Positions 48,996-60,517 of a stretch of 64,000 bases of DNA are shown one piece after another. The position numbers were made by a program, and so were the translations under genes. This DNA comes from Saururus chinensis. Lineage: Eukaryota; Streptophyta; Magnoliopsida; Piperales; Saururaceae. A model generated the notes under the pieces. The model was not told the origin of the DNA and searched no databases. It saw only the letters and a list, made by a program, of their open reading frames with translations. The first letter of the stretch is position 1, and every line of letters begins with the position of its first letter. The stretch covers positions 16,574,685 through 16,638,684 of the forward strand of contig CP141140.1 of assembly GCA_035235625.1 (NCBI GenBank), in the 5' to 3' direction.

Positions 48996-50540
48996 ACTAA
49001 AACAGCCACCTTTAGGTGTATAACCTGTGATCATTGCCGTCCATGAGACCACATTTCTCATTGGCATCTCGTTAAACAACTTCGTAGCATATCTCATATC
49101 CCCGTTTTGGATGAACCTTGTAATCATAGTATTCCATGATGGCAGATCCCTTTCTGGCATCCTCCTAAACAAATCTATTGCTTCCTGTAACTGCATATTT
49201 TGAGTGTAGCCACTGATCATGGCATTCCAAGAAACCACATTCCTCTCTGGCATTCTGTCAAAAAGTTCATGTGCTTCGTCAATTCTCCCATTCTGGGAAA
49301 GCCTACCAACCATAGTGGTTGTCACAGGCGCAGAGCTTTGCCTAGCATCCACACCCGTGATGGCCTAGCTTCAACGCACAGCCAGCAGCCTACTCTCGCG
49401 ACCTTCACTCTCGTATGCGCAAGAGGGAATAAGAAATCGGCAACAAGCCTTCTGTGGTGCAAAGGGGCTCCACCCTGTGCTATGTAAACTCAATCCGTCA
49501 GTTACAATGACAGGGAGAGGGCAGGGGCTGATCCACCAGGTTGTTGCTCAATCTCTCAGAGGTTTCTCTGGTTCATCCTCACCAAGTCTCTATCAGCAAT
49601 GGCCGCTCCACCGTCTCCCCTTATATAGACTCAGCCTTGGTTGGTCGGTATTGCACTAGGAATACAACAGCCGAGCCCATGTATACAAGAATCCCTCCCT
49701 ATCCCAACTCTCCCAACCCAATAGGGGCGTCCCAACACAAATCAGGAAACTAAGCAAGAGTCCGGCTTCAGCTAGGAGTCCAGCACCCTATTGTCTTCTA
49801 GAGTCCATCCGTCCAGGGAAACCAGTGCATCGCCTCCTACCCACGCTAGGAGTCTGGCTGCACTGCATGACTGCATCCTAGCGGCCTTAGGAGTTTGTCC
49901 CTAAGGGGTTGTGGCGCCCAACACTCCACCTAGAGTCCTGCCGCGCAGTGACTCTGCCTCAGCCTGCTCCGCAAGGCGAGTGCGCATCTGGAACTGCTCC
50001 AACGCTGCTCCAAGCATCCATCCGTGCCTAAGGGGCTGCCTAGGCTGTTCGTCGCCTAGGCTAACTTGGCTGTCCGTTGCCAAGTATAAGGGGTAGCCGC
50101 TCCCTTCTCTATGCAAAAAGTGGAGGGCGAACAGCGGTCCATGAAATCACATCCTTCACTGGCATTCTATCAAATAGACCACTAGCCTCGTCAATTTGAC
50201 CATCTTGGGCGAAAGCCATCAACATTGTGTTCCAAGAAACTATGTTTCTCTCAGGCATTTCCTTGAACAGTCTATAAGCATCAAGGACTTGGCCATTCTC
50301 CGCATACCCAGAGATCATTGTGTTCCACTAAACAACATTCTTTTCTGGCATTTTTTGGAACAGCACCTCTGCCTCATATATTAGTTTTGTTTGGAAGTAA
50401 CCAGCAAGGAGTGCAGTCCATGTGACCACATTTTTCTTGGCAGATGTCTGATTAAACAACAACTGAGCTTCTTTGATCAATCCAAATTTGATGTACCCAT
50501 AAATCAAAGTTGTCCAGGCAATGACATCCTTCTCGGGCCA
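48996..50540 (-). pseudogene. Captured PPR gene fragment (PLS-type), with stop and insertion
   Basis: On the minus strand, from about 50538 to 50139 and again from 49319 to about 49000, a continuous PPR frame is readable. Repeats include NVVTWTALLAGYFQTKLIYEA, NIVSWNTMLMAFAQDGQIDEA, NVVSWNAMISGYTQNMQLQEA and DLPSWNTMITRFIQNGDM. The MPERNVVSWNAMISGY style marks the PLS subfamily of organelle RNA-binding editing factors, similar in memory to the Arabidopsis At2g35030 type. An in-frame TAG at 50328-50330 stands where the conserved serine codon (TCG) of VSWN should be. An 814-bp insertion (49320-50133) splits a repeat. Both ends run into MULE TIRs, so it is a captured internal fragment, without start or C-terminal domains. 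Confidence 0.88.
49320..50133. mobile_element. 814-bp TG...CA insertion in the PPR fragment (solo LTR-like)
   Basis: The insertion starts TGTCACAGGCGCAG and ends GGGCGAACA. Flanks are GTGGT (49315-49319) and GCGGT (50134-50138), 4 of 5 identical. Removing it rejoins the PPR frame at WTA-MVGRLSQNGRI. TG...CA ends and a 5-bp duplication suggest a solo LTR or small TRIM-type element, though no PBS or paired LTR was seen. It is GC-richer than its surroundings. Confidence 0.7.
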
Positions 50541-50831
50541 AGGTTGGTGATTTCATCGTTTCGAACGACGAAATTACCTTAAACCTCCGTCCCGTGATTT
50601 CATCTTTTCCAATGACGAATTCACTTAATTTTTTTTAAATGAAATCAACTTAAACTTGATTTCGAAGGAAGAAATTAGTTAAATTTTTTTTAAAAAGCCA
50701 CGCAGGCGCTAGCGCTTGGCTAGCGCCTATGTGGCAAAAACCAACACCACTTTGAGAAATATTTCCCAAAGCGGGTTAGTTTGATAATTATTATTTTTAA
50801 TTATTATTTAAATAATTTTCCCAAAAATCAA

Positions 50832-51659
50832 ATAAGGAGCGGCCTTTTACACCTTATTGAGGACAAGCACCCAAAGTGCCAAATATTTTAAATTTTTTTG
50901 AAAATATTCATCCACTAATTTCTTTTTGTTGTAGTTCTCGTGGTCATATCTTGCACTTTCAAAGTTAAATTTATACATGCTTGGTGGCATTGAATTCGTC
51001 TCATCGAGTGCCAACAATTGAGAGGCTATATGAGGCTTTTATCTTATACATTCACTTGACCATCGTAATTCACCATCAAATTTTAGACTCATCACAAGTT
51101 AAACATCATTGCAAGTTAGGCTCATATGCCATCATCACTTAGACACCATATATTATTACAATTTCTATTGATCGTCATATCTATGTATCACAATTGAGAC
51201 ACCTATACTATTATGATTGAGACACAATATACCATCACGATTTAGAATTTATATTCTATCGCAATTTTCACCAACTTCAATATCTACAAATTCAATTCAG
51301 ACATGTACTATCACAATTTAAATAAGAGAGAAGGTGAGAGAAGACAGAGGGGAAAGCGGCAACATGTAGAAGAGAAGGTGGCAACCACTAGAAGAGGAGT
51401 GTAGCACGCAAATGAGGTGATAGTGAGTAAAAGAGGTAGTGTTTAGTGGGAGAAGGCAGCGAGGGGGGAGGAGAAGGAGAAAGAAGAAAGAGGGGTGGCG
51501 ATGGCAGTAGCATGTAGAGGAGAAGGCATCAAAGGGAGAAGGGGAAGAGCAGTGTGTGGAGAAGGACGTAGCAACAAGCAAAAGAGAAAGCAATGGGGCT
51601 GAAGTGTAAGGAGAGAAAAGAGGGAAGAGGAGGAGGCAAAGGGAGAAAATGAAGGTTAT
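50832..51659. other. Non-coding DNA with weak repeats and a GA-rich tract
   Basis: At 51050-51300 short phrases such as CATCACNATTTAGAC and TATACTATTAYGATTGAGACAC recur irregularly. At 51305-51655 the plus strand is strongly purine-rich (GAGAAGG-type). No gene is supported; the Ser/Pro/Leu-rich open frame on the minus strand follows from this composition. Confidence 0.45.
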
Positions 51660-51668
51660 TTTAATAAA

Positions 51669-51769
51669 TAATGGGTCTATATGCACCCAATAACCCCATA
51701 AACCCCCTCATGAATTTATGAGTAAAACGGGGTACTGAGAGGATTATTAGGGTGCATATTGACCCATTC
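51669..51769. mobile_element. 101-bp MITE with 9-bp TSD
   Basis: Inverted ends AATGGGTCTATATGCACCC and, reverse complemented, AATGGGTCAATATGCACCC enclose a 101-bp foldback. It is flanked by the 9-bp repeat TTTAATAAA (51660-51668 and 51770-51778), which points to a Mutator-type MITE. A diverged relative lies near 36440-36565. Confidence 0.75.
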
Positions 51770-52129
51770 TTTAATAAAAGAGATTTTTTCCCTAACCCAA
51801 GATACAAATATTTCATATTCCTTAGATTTTAACACTTAATTCCATATGACCTAGTTTAGAACAAATATATTGTTAGGTCATAAATGAACTCATACTCAAG
51901 TTCTTATATAATTAATGAATAGTAGAAGGGGTGAGGGTAGGGGGAGGGGGGGCATCGTTCTAGTGGAGAGGTGTTATTGGTGGCGAATTAGCGATGACAA
52001 CTCACTAGAAGTAGATAATCAATGTCGACTTAGCAGTGGGTGGGTGGGGGCAATAAAAACCTCATTTCTTTAGTTTTATCTCTGCATAAGCTTTCTTTGT
52101 AAAAAAATGTACTTTCTCCGGTGGTAGTG

Positions 52130-53630
52130 ACCTATCCTTTGACATAATGGATAAAGTGACTTATAATATGATGTGCCTCATATTGCATCAATGATAACAC
52201 GATGTCAATATCACATTTTATTGATTACACAATATGCGCCATATTGTGTTAACGATAACACGATGTGTTCTTTGTGCTAGCGACCGATAATACGATGTGG
52301 CTCATATCCATGGAAAGCCGTATCGACCGATACTGGGGCGTATCGGTCGATACTGATACGATACAAGGCTGATGCGTATCAATATTTAATTATTTAATTA
52401 TTTTTTATATTCAAAAATAATTTTAATTTTTTTAAATAAATATTTTTTTTTCTTCTTAAGAACAAAAACACAATTCAAATTCAACCTCTTTGAAGTTTAA
52501 AGATGACAATGTTCTTATTATATTAAAAATATTTTAAAAAAAATTATATAAAATCAATACAGGTGGGTGCATACAATTTACATAATTATTTTTTTAAAAT
52601 ATAGTGTTTTACAATTATGCATTTACTTAAACATATAAATTTCTCCAAAATATTTACATGACTCATATTAAATATTTTATTTAGTTTCAAAATAAATTAA
52701 TTTCATAGAACTTAATATATGACAAAGGGAATAATAATTTGTAGAGGACAGAGGAAGTAAGAGTGCATCGTTCTAAAATGAATAAATTTTGGAGCACTCA
52801 TATTAGTTAATACGGCTTCCATGGTATTATTATGCTTTAAACGAAATATTTTAATGATATACTATTAGTTATAATATTTTTTATGTATATCAAAGGGTTT
52901 ACAACCATTTTGGCGTGTATCATCGGCGCGTACCGGTATCCATAGTCATCAATATTGTCATCCGTATCGATACTGCCTTCCATGCTCATATCACATATAT
53001 GATAACACAACATATTAACAACGCATATTATTGATAATACAATACGCTCCATATTGCATATATGATAATACAATATTCACCATATTGTCTTGATGATAAC
53101 ACCATATGTGTTCTTTAAACCGATAACCTCTAATGTGATATGCTCCGTATTTTATACATGATAACATGATATGTGCTATTTGAGTCAGCAACCCATAATA
53201 TGATATGCTTTATATCGCATATATGATAACACGATATTTGTCATATCATGTTAATGGTAACACGATATGCGTTCTTTGACTTGATGGTCCTAAATACGAT
53301 GTGGCTCATATTATGTATACAATAACACAACATGTCAATAATACATATTATTCATAATATGATATGCTCCATATTGTATATACGACAACACAATATTCAC
53401 CACGATAACACAATATGTGTTCTTTGAGCCTACAACCCATAATATGATATGCTCCATATATATGTCATATACGATAATATGATATTTGTCATATCGTGTT
53501 ATTGATAATACAATATGTGTTCTTTGAGTCAACGACCCATAATACGATATCCTCCATATTGCATATATGATAACATGATATTCACCATGTAATATTAACA
53601 ATAACACGATATGTGTGTTCTTTGAGCCAG
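52130..53630. repeat. Degenerate satellite-like array (GATAACACGATATG motif)
   Basis: Irregular units of about 75-150 bases combine GATAACACGATATG, GTTCTTTGAGCCAGCGACCCATAATACGATATG and CTCCATATTGCATATATG phrases. The GTTCTTTGA anchor recurs near 52268, 53109, 53272, 53418, 53519 and 53608. The array is split by a hAT element (52309-52984) and by a 3.1-kb solo LTR (53633-56754) and resumes at 56755-56925. No coding function. Confidence 0.8.
52309..52984 (-). mobile_element. Non-autonomous hAT element (CATGGAAGGC family), copy 1
   Basis: Left end CATGGAAAGCCGTATCGACC and right end ...GTATCGATACTGCCTTCCATG are inverted. Perfect 8-bp duplications CTCATATC (52301-52308 and 52985-52992) mark a hAT insertion, here into the satellite array. 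Subterminal repeats of the type CGATACGG/ATCGGTCGATAC fill both ends. The 676-bp interior is AT-rich and non-coding. It lies opposite in orientation to the copy at 58307-60509. Confidence 0.92.
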
Positions 53631-53632
53631 CG

Positions 53633-56600
53633 TGTAAGATCCCTAACCCTAATATGGTTTATTTTAATTAATTTTGTTATTATTATGTGGTTTAGAGTTA
53701 ATTTGACTGATTTATCTTGTTTTGGGATTAAAGATGGTTAACGATGGTTTTAATCAATGTTTTCTTCATTTTATTTGTTTTTATGTTAAACTAAGTTTAT
53801 CCAAAAAATTTAGGAATTTTTGGTAATTTTTCAAAAAAGTAGGGCATGGGTCCCGTCGTGGGCCTCATGTTCGTAATTTGGGGTGATGGGTCCCTCTAGA
53901 CCCTAAACTTGACCTATTTTAGTATTAAAGAGATTCAAAATTTTTAAACCTCATTTTACACCTAAAATGAGGAAATTGCCTAGTACAAAATTATATTCGT
54001 ACCCCAATTTCTAATTTATACACCCCATAACTTACTATAAAATAGAAAGCTCCAGCTTCATTCCCATTTGGGAAGGGCGGAGACCTGGAGGCTGAGAAGC
54101 CCTAATCTTCATTCCATGAGAGGAAAACTTAATTAAGATAAGATTAGTCTTGATTTTTCCACTAATCTCTTAAGGTTTTGCCTAATTGTTCTTAATTCCA
54201 TCTTTTCCAAGGTGAATTTTAATCTACTAAAGTTTCCGATTTTAATCTCTATTTCAAACTCTAATGAGGGATTTTCATTTTGGAATAAAGCAAACCCTAG
54301 ATCTATGAGTTTTTAAGTGATTTAAGTTTCATTAATCGGATTTATCAAAGTATTAACTAAGCCCTAAATGTGGGTAGGGAATTGAAGAGATTGAAGCTTC
54401 GATTTCGGTCCAAGATCTCACTGAAGGTAAGGGATCTTCTTCCAAAATGAATCTGTGTTTCAGATTTAAAGTTTGGGATAATTTATGTGGGTTTTGCTTG
54501 ATGTTGAGCTTTAATGGTGGTTTATAAAAATTTTGATCTTTCTAATGATTTTCTTGTGTTTTAGTTGATTAATGACTAGATCTATCATTTTCTGAGCCTA
54601 CATTTCAGTATCGTGATTTAGAAGTGAGATTTGAATGTTTATGTTGATTTTGTAAAGTTTCAGTTTTGGGTTTGCAAGGTTGAAGACAAACCAGCGTTAC
54701 TGTGTAGGCGTTTGAATGGCCCTACAGTCCGATCAAATGGCTAGGCGTTCGAACGGCCTTCTGGCTGATCGAACGGCCAAACAGTAGTTTGCCATTTCGA
54801 GTATTTTTGTTCATAGCCGTGTTCTTTTTCTTAAATCTCATTATTATAGTTATGATGAGTGTTTTTTACTTAGAAATGCCACTGTAAAGACATGAATATT
54901 ATCTTGAAAGTTATGATGTGTTCAAGTATGAAATTAGTTACATGTTATTGGATTTTAGCATGTTATTATTCTTATCTTAAATTAATGTCGAGTGATTCTC
55001 CATGTCTCTCTTAAGATTCTAGCAAGTTTAAAGAATGAGAATGAGCTCTTATGCTTTTATATGTCACGCTGAAGTATGGGTGAATTATATTTCCATGTAT
55101 AGCTTAAGTGTAGTGATGAGTATAGGTCTAGCATGAGGTTGTAATTGACTTGAACTTGTATTCTTCGAGATTTTCATTGGTTTTACCTATGATTTCAGTA
55201 AGGAGGACTCGTGATTAAATTATCAGAACATGTGTATAGTTTGACGATGGTTTGTTCATAATGCATATGTCTATGCTTAGAATTGAACACTATTAATATG
55301 CACACACTTGTGGGATTAATTGTGGTAATTATTTGAAACTTATGGATTAGGAATGATGCATTTATGGCTGATGAAAGCACATCTCATGAATTAGAATTCA
55401 AGTAGTATTGCTCACGTATGTACCATGTTGCATGCATAACAAAAAATGTTTTGTGGATGAGATTAATCTAGATTAGTCGTGATTGATTGGATGCAATTGG
55501 ATGATGTTGCTTGCCGGATTAATCGATCGATGACTTTTCAATTCGGGTTTATGTCAAAAAGGACGGGGTTTTACATCCCTCAAGGACAAGTTTTCCTCCC
55601 CAGGTTGAGAAGAGCCCGTAATTGTTTGAAAAACTATTGATACCATCTAGACCTTGAGAATCCAGGCTGGTGTAGCCGAGTGCACCGGCTTACCAGGGGG
55701 TATCTTCATCGTGAGGGATTTTACCCAAACTGCATAATTCCTTCAAACTTTCCAATCGGGGATTGTCTAGAGTGAGCACAGACTGCTTATGCTTCGGCTA
55801 AATAAGCATGGTTGTTTTTCTTTATGCATAATTATGTTAGTGTGCTAGAGACACTTTACACGCAAGATGAATGTTTATGATTGAGTATGGTTATGTATGA
55901 TATGGTTAATGTGTTTGAGACACTCTCATGCATGATGAATACTTATGATGGAGTATGGCTATACATGATATGGTAGTGTGTTAGAGACACTTCATGCAAG
56001 ATGAATATTTTTGAATGAGAATGATTATGCATGATATGGTTAGTGTGATTGAGACACTTTTCATACAGGATGAATGCTTACGATTTAGTATGGTTATACA
56101 TGATTATGTATAGCGTATTTAAGGCACTCTTATGTAGGATGAATGAAAGCAGTGGGAAGGTGTGATAAAAAATGAGATGATAATATTGTATGTTTTATGT
56201 GATGGTTTGTGTGTGAAATGCGTATGATGATTTCAGATTTATCGTCTCAAGTATAAAACCTTGCTGAGTGTTTTACTCACCCCACTTTCTCGTGTATTTT
56301 CTATTTTGGAGCCACATGGTGCGACATGCAGACGGCTAGGACCCTCTGTATGAGGAGCGATTGGTGGGTGGTCTGGAGTAGGCGAGGGTGTCTAGAGGCC
56401 CTACGCTCTTTACTTGTTTATTCTGCTTGTTAATTAGAGTTTTATGTCTTAATGACTTTATCATATACTTTGTTGGCCGTGTTGGCCTTAGACTCATTTT
56501 GACATTGACTTAAGCTGCATGTGAGGGCTTAGTAATTGTTGGATGTAGGTACTTGTTGAGGACTTATTATGATTATGTTGTCATTTATTTCCTTATTTTC

Positions 56601-56754
56601 TCTTGTACAAAGTAATTAGGTGCACTACTCTGTGTTGTGTCACCCATTTAAGGGGTTAAGTCTTCCATTAGGTCAACCTTTTGTTGCCCCCGTGCTCGCC
56701 GACCTTCCCTTGGACCGGGATTGGCTCGGGATGGGCGGTTGCCGGTGCATGACA
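53633..56754 (+). mobile_element. 3.1-kb solo LTR in the satellite array
   Basis: TGTAAGATCCCTAACC to GGTGCATGACA with flanks CAGCG (53628-53632) and TAGCG (56755-56759), 4 of 5 identical. Satellite sequence continues on both sides (GAGCCAGCG / TAGCGACCCATAATAC), confirming insertion. There is no PBS and no gag/pol. A GCTGAGTGTTTTACTCACCCC motif about 500 bases from the right end resembles the same region in the other long LTRs and gives the plus orientation. It contains TTCGAACGG palindromes near 54737-54775 and a 67-bp minisatellite. Confidence 0.82.
55841..56140 (+). repeat. 67-bp minisatellite in the 3.1-kb LTR
   Basis: Units beginning TGTGYTAGAGACACT start at 55841, 55910, 55977 and 56044, with a decayed fifth near 56107. 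Each contains GATGAATRYTTATGA and TATGGTTATRYATGATATGG phrases. Confidence 0.88.
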
Positions 56755-57461
56755 TAGCGACCCATAATACAATATGCTCAATATCGATTATACGATAACA
56801 TGATATGTCAACGATACATGTCATGATATGTCAACGATACATGTTATTGATAATATAATATGCTCCATATCACATATATAATAACATGATATACGCTCTT
56901 TGCGTTTATTCAAAAGTCTAATATTTGCGACCTTTGCCAATACATGTTATTGAAGTAAGTGTTCATCAAGTCGGGGATGGAAACCTCTAAGATCATGTAC
57001 ATGCTTGCATAAGATGTTCTACACAATAAAACTTACATATTGAAAATCATACTAGTCCCTCTTTACACAGTAAGGTAGGAGGCTATCATAACTATTCCAC
57101 AATGTCCTTCTTTAGCATCCACATCCCTATTCATTCTTATATAGCCTTATTATTCCCAACTAGTCCCCCATAATTCCTTCTTGGAGTTGCAGGTATCATC
57201 CTCTCCTTTGCAGGGATAAGTAGTTTATTATAGATAAAAAAATTTGGACGAAAATCATAGAAGAGTGGTAGCCGATGAAGTAATGGAGGCCGACAATCAC
57301 CAAACAGAAATTAGAATTAGCTGCTGGTGGGAATTGTTGGGCAAAAATCACAAATCGCCACTAAGCTCTAATCACTACTTTGCTTATGCATCATCGAGAC
57401 TAACTTACACAATTTTAACCCCTACTATAAGGGTATTTTGGTCTTATTTATTAAAATTTCA
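56755..57461. other. End of the satellite array, then non-coding DNA
   Basis: Satellite units continue to about 56925. Beyond that nothing is recognised. An open frame of 112 codons starting at 57244 has random-looking composition and runs into a duplicated non-coding unit. Confidence 0.5.
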
Positions 57462-57752
57462 TGTAAACCCCTATTCTATAAAATATTTTTTACAAGAGAA
57501 TATAGAATATTTGCATCTTCAACTAGGTAATTTAGAAAAATCTCTTAATAAAATGATTGACTTTTTTTATTTATTATCCTAAAATTATAAATAGGGCATT
57601 GTCGTGTAAACCCTGGTTCTATGGAATATTTTTTTACAAAACCAAGAGGATATAGAATATTTTCATCTTAAGATGGGTAATATGGAAAAATCTTTTAATA
57701 AAATCATCAAATTCTTTGATTTCTTATCTTAAAATTACAAATAGGGCATTGC
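57462..57752. repeat. Tandem duplication of about 145 bp
   Basis: Two adjacent units (about 57462-57606 and 57607-57752) both run from TGTAAACCC, through ATAGAATATTT and CATCTT and TTAATAAAAT, to ACAAATAGGGCATTG or its variant. They are diverged, with small indels. Confidence 0.75.
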
Positions 57753-58298
57753 CTATTCTTATATATATATATATATCCTTCTGATAAAAAAGTTTTATTA
57801 TTACCACTTTACCATGCACTCATTAAGTTGCCACTTTTTTTCGGTTATCACTTTGCTATAGAAAGTTATTTACCTAAACTGCGTGAAGCTACTTTTTTAT
57901 CTACCCAAATACTTGGGAATTTACCCAATTCCTAACACATGTGATTGATAGGTGCAAATAAAGTGGCGTCTGTAGTAACATCAGCCAACCAACCTTGCCA
58001 TCGGGAACGGGCATGAATAGCAATTCGTGTGATCATATCTTAGCTGTAACTTGATGCTACCATTATCGTCGTTGGGAAGAAAGAAAATCGTCCATCCACA
58101 TATCAAAACAACTCCAAGTGACAAAAATTTGATGGCAAGGCCTTATATTTTTTGCTTTGCCGCCTGTGATTCTTTTAGCTCAACAATGGACATCTGAAAA
58201 TGCTATTAATTCCAGCCACTTTTTTAAGAAGAAACGAATAAAAAACTAACACTTGGAGTAAGTTTTTTATCCGCATTCAATGATAAAAAAAAAGTGTG
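57753..58298. other. Non-coding DNA
   Basis: Contains a short (AT)n run at 57760-57776; no gene or element boundary recognised. Confidence 0.45.
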
Positions 58299-58306
58299 GT
58301 TGTTGC

Positions 58307-60509
58307 CATGGAAGGCCGTATCGATACGCATGAGAGTATCGATGACTATGGATACCGGTACGCGTCGATGATACGCTTAGTACGCGCCGAAACGGGCATA
58401 AACCCTTTTATAAACATAAAAAAATATTATAACTAATAATATATCATTATAATACTTCTTTTAGAGCATAATAAGACTATATAATGCTATATCAACTGAT
58501 AAGTACGAAATATATATCTATTTTATATGCCTTTTTACCTTATTTGCTAGTATAGATTAGGTTAATTTAGAGTTAGTTATGGTTTATTTACATTAAGATA
58601 GATATTAGTATTTTAGTTTAATTATTAATAATTTTGTAGTTATTAGTAGTTTAGATATGTATTTAAATCAAGTTAGAATTTTAGTTATATTCTACATGTA
58701 AAAAATGTGATGTTTTTATGTTTTGTAGAGAAAATGCGCTTATCTAAGTACTTGGACGATATTTGGAATAATTCAAAATAGTCTTGACATGCTTTAAAGT
58801 AATTTGGACAACTTTTCGGAGTTATAAACAAGTTAAAAATTAATATGGACATGAAAGAAAGAGCTTAATGAACAGAAAATGGACTGTCCAAAAAAACTGT
58901 CCAGATTGTAGAAACAGTGTAGCCGTTCGAACGGGGCGTTTTTAAGGATCAAACAGGATAACGTGATTTTGGAGCAAAATACAGTATAAGCATTCGAACA
59001 GGCATGCAAGGCATTCGAACGGGATAACACGCAGTTTCCTTGTTTAAGCCAATTTTGAGTCGTTTTCATATACAACTTTTTCCTACGGTTCTTATGCCTA
59101 TATAAAGACATATTTGGCTCGAAATTGAAGGTTAGTAAGTAGTTTTTCTAAAAAGAAGAAGGAAGAAGAAGACAGAGAAAAACTCAAAGCTTTCAATGGA
59201 GATTCAAGTGCTTTCTTCTACAATAGAAGGCTAAACTTTTCTTTTACTTAGGAGTTGATGCAGCTATAGATAAGTTTCAGTTTCTTTTCTTTTTAATTTA
59301 GATTTCAGTTGTGAATTACGACAATTGTATGATAAGGATTTTCTTTTTAATGGAAGAGTTTTTCATGTTTATTCAAGTCTATGGTGATTTATTGTCTTGT
59401 AGATGATAGATTGATATGGTTTTGATATTTGCATCAATTCTAATTTCTGTGATTTAGATGACATGGTCATACAATAGTTTTAATGTTCAGATAATTAATG
59501 ACTTGGATGAGTTATACTAAGATTAGACGGGTCATGTCTATAGTTAGTTTAGTGTAGATGATTCGTGCTATTGTCGAAGATAGTTTATGCCATGGAATTT
59601 AATTAATGATTCTTTCTGAAGTAATTCTAGCTTGTAGGTGAGAATACTTATTCATATTCACATTAGATTTAGATTAAAAGTTAAGGAATTAATATGGTTC
59701 TATAGTGGATTCGATTTCCTAAGTAATTTTCATCATATTAATCTCTTGTTTTTAAACTAGTTGATTTCTTTCTATTACTTAATTAAAGTTTAAGTTGTTT
59801 TAGTTTTCAATCAGCAAATTCCTCTTTATATTTAGTAATAATTCATCCGTCCCTGAGGTTCAACAACCCTTAAATACTCATCCTAGTACAATTACCTTGT
59901 ACACTTACAAAGGGTTTAATTATAAACGATCAAGTTTTTGGACCGATACGGGTATTCTAAAATTAGTTCATTTAGAACTATACACTATTATGCTCTCCGT
60001 CCCATATAAATTATTTGTCATTCTTTCCCATATTAAGTGTTTTAAAATTAATTTATTTTAAAAATAAATAATATTCTTAATATGAGTCTAAGTTATATGT
60101 TTAAATAAATATATATTTGTGGAGCACTATATGCAAAAAAATAATAATTATATAAATTATATAGACCTACTTGTATTGATCTCATATAACTTTAAAATTA
60201 TTATTTTTAATATAATTAAAACTTAAACTTTTAAAGTAGTTGGATTTGAATTGTATTTTTATTTTTAAGAAAAAAAGAAAATTTTTTTTCAATTTTTTAA
60301 AATTTTTTAATTAAAAAATATATTTTTAAAATAAAAAAATATTTTAAAAATATAGTATCGATACGTATTGGCCATATCGATACGGTACGGCCGATACATA
60401 TTGCCGAATCATGTGGGGGGCGTATCGCCCCCCGTACCGTATCGGTGCCGACCGATACAGGTACGTATCAACTGATACGGACCTGTATCGGTTGATACGG
60501 CCTTCCATG
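58307..60509 (+). mobile_element. Non-autonomous hAT element (CATGGAAGGC family), copy 2, with nested LTR
   Basis: Ends CATGGAAGGCCGTATCGATA and ...GATACGGCCTTCCATG are inverted, with perfect 8-bp duplications GTTGTTGC (58299-58306 and 60510-60517). Dense subterminal CGATACGG repeats lie at both ends. The left 180 bases match the reverse complement of the right end of 52309-52984, and the segment after 59960 matches its interior, so the two are opposite in orientation. An LTR fragment (58499 to about 59950) interrupts this copy. Confidence 0.92.
58499..59950 (+). mobile_element. 5' LTR plus leader stub of a Ty3/gypsy-type element (family C), nested in hAT
   Basis: TGATAAGTACG to AAACGATCA (58499-59931) is homologous to the solo LTR at 61734-62893, with shared blocks such as TTATGCCTATATAAAGACATA (a TATA box) and GGTTCAACAACCCTTAAATAC. 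It is followed directly by AGTTTTTGG, which matches the start of the TTTTTGGCGCCGTTGCCGGGG leader/PBS seen after 5' LTRs of plant Athila/Tat-type elements, and then breaks off into hAT sequence. No matching TSD (TCAAC versus AGTTT), which fits an insertion truncated at its 3' side. Confidence 0.72.
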
Positions 60510-60517
60510 GTTGTTGC

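Larger units (their letters stand above)
42467..50822 (-). mobile_element. Pack-MULE (Mutator-like element) carrying a PPR gene fragment
   Basis: Left end GGGATAATTATTTAAATAAT and right end ...ATTATTTAAATAATTTTCCC are inverted. They are flanked by a perfect 9-bp duplication AAAAATCAA (42458-42466 and 50823-50831), the MULE hallmark. The TIRs extend inward about 250-280 bp: left 42467-42616 resuming at 48898-48993 after a nested insertion, right about 50543-50822. They share the GTGTTGGTTTT, AAGTGAATTCGTC and GAAATCACGGGA blocks. Without the nested retrotransposon (6276 bp plus TSD) the element is about 2.1 kb. There is no transposase. Between the TIRs lies a pentatricopeptide-repeat gene fragment, itself interrupted. 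Confidence 0.92.

Noticed and set aside
57244-57582. 112-codon open frame on the plus strand
   Set aside because: Runs into a duplicated non-coding unit; no recognisable domain, and the second unit does not conserve the frame.
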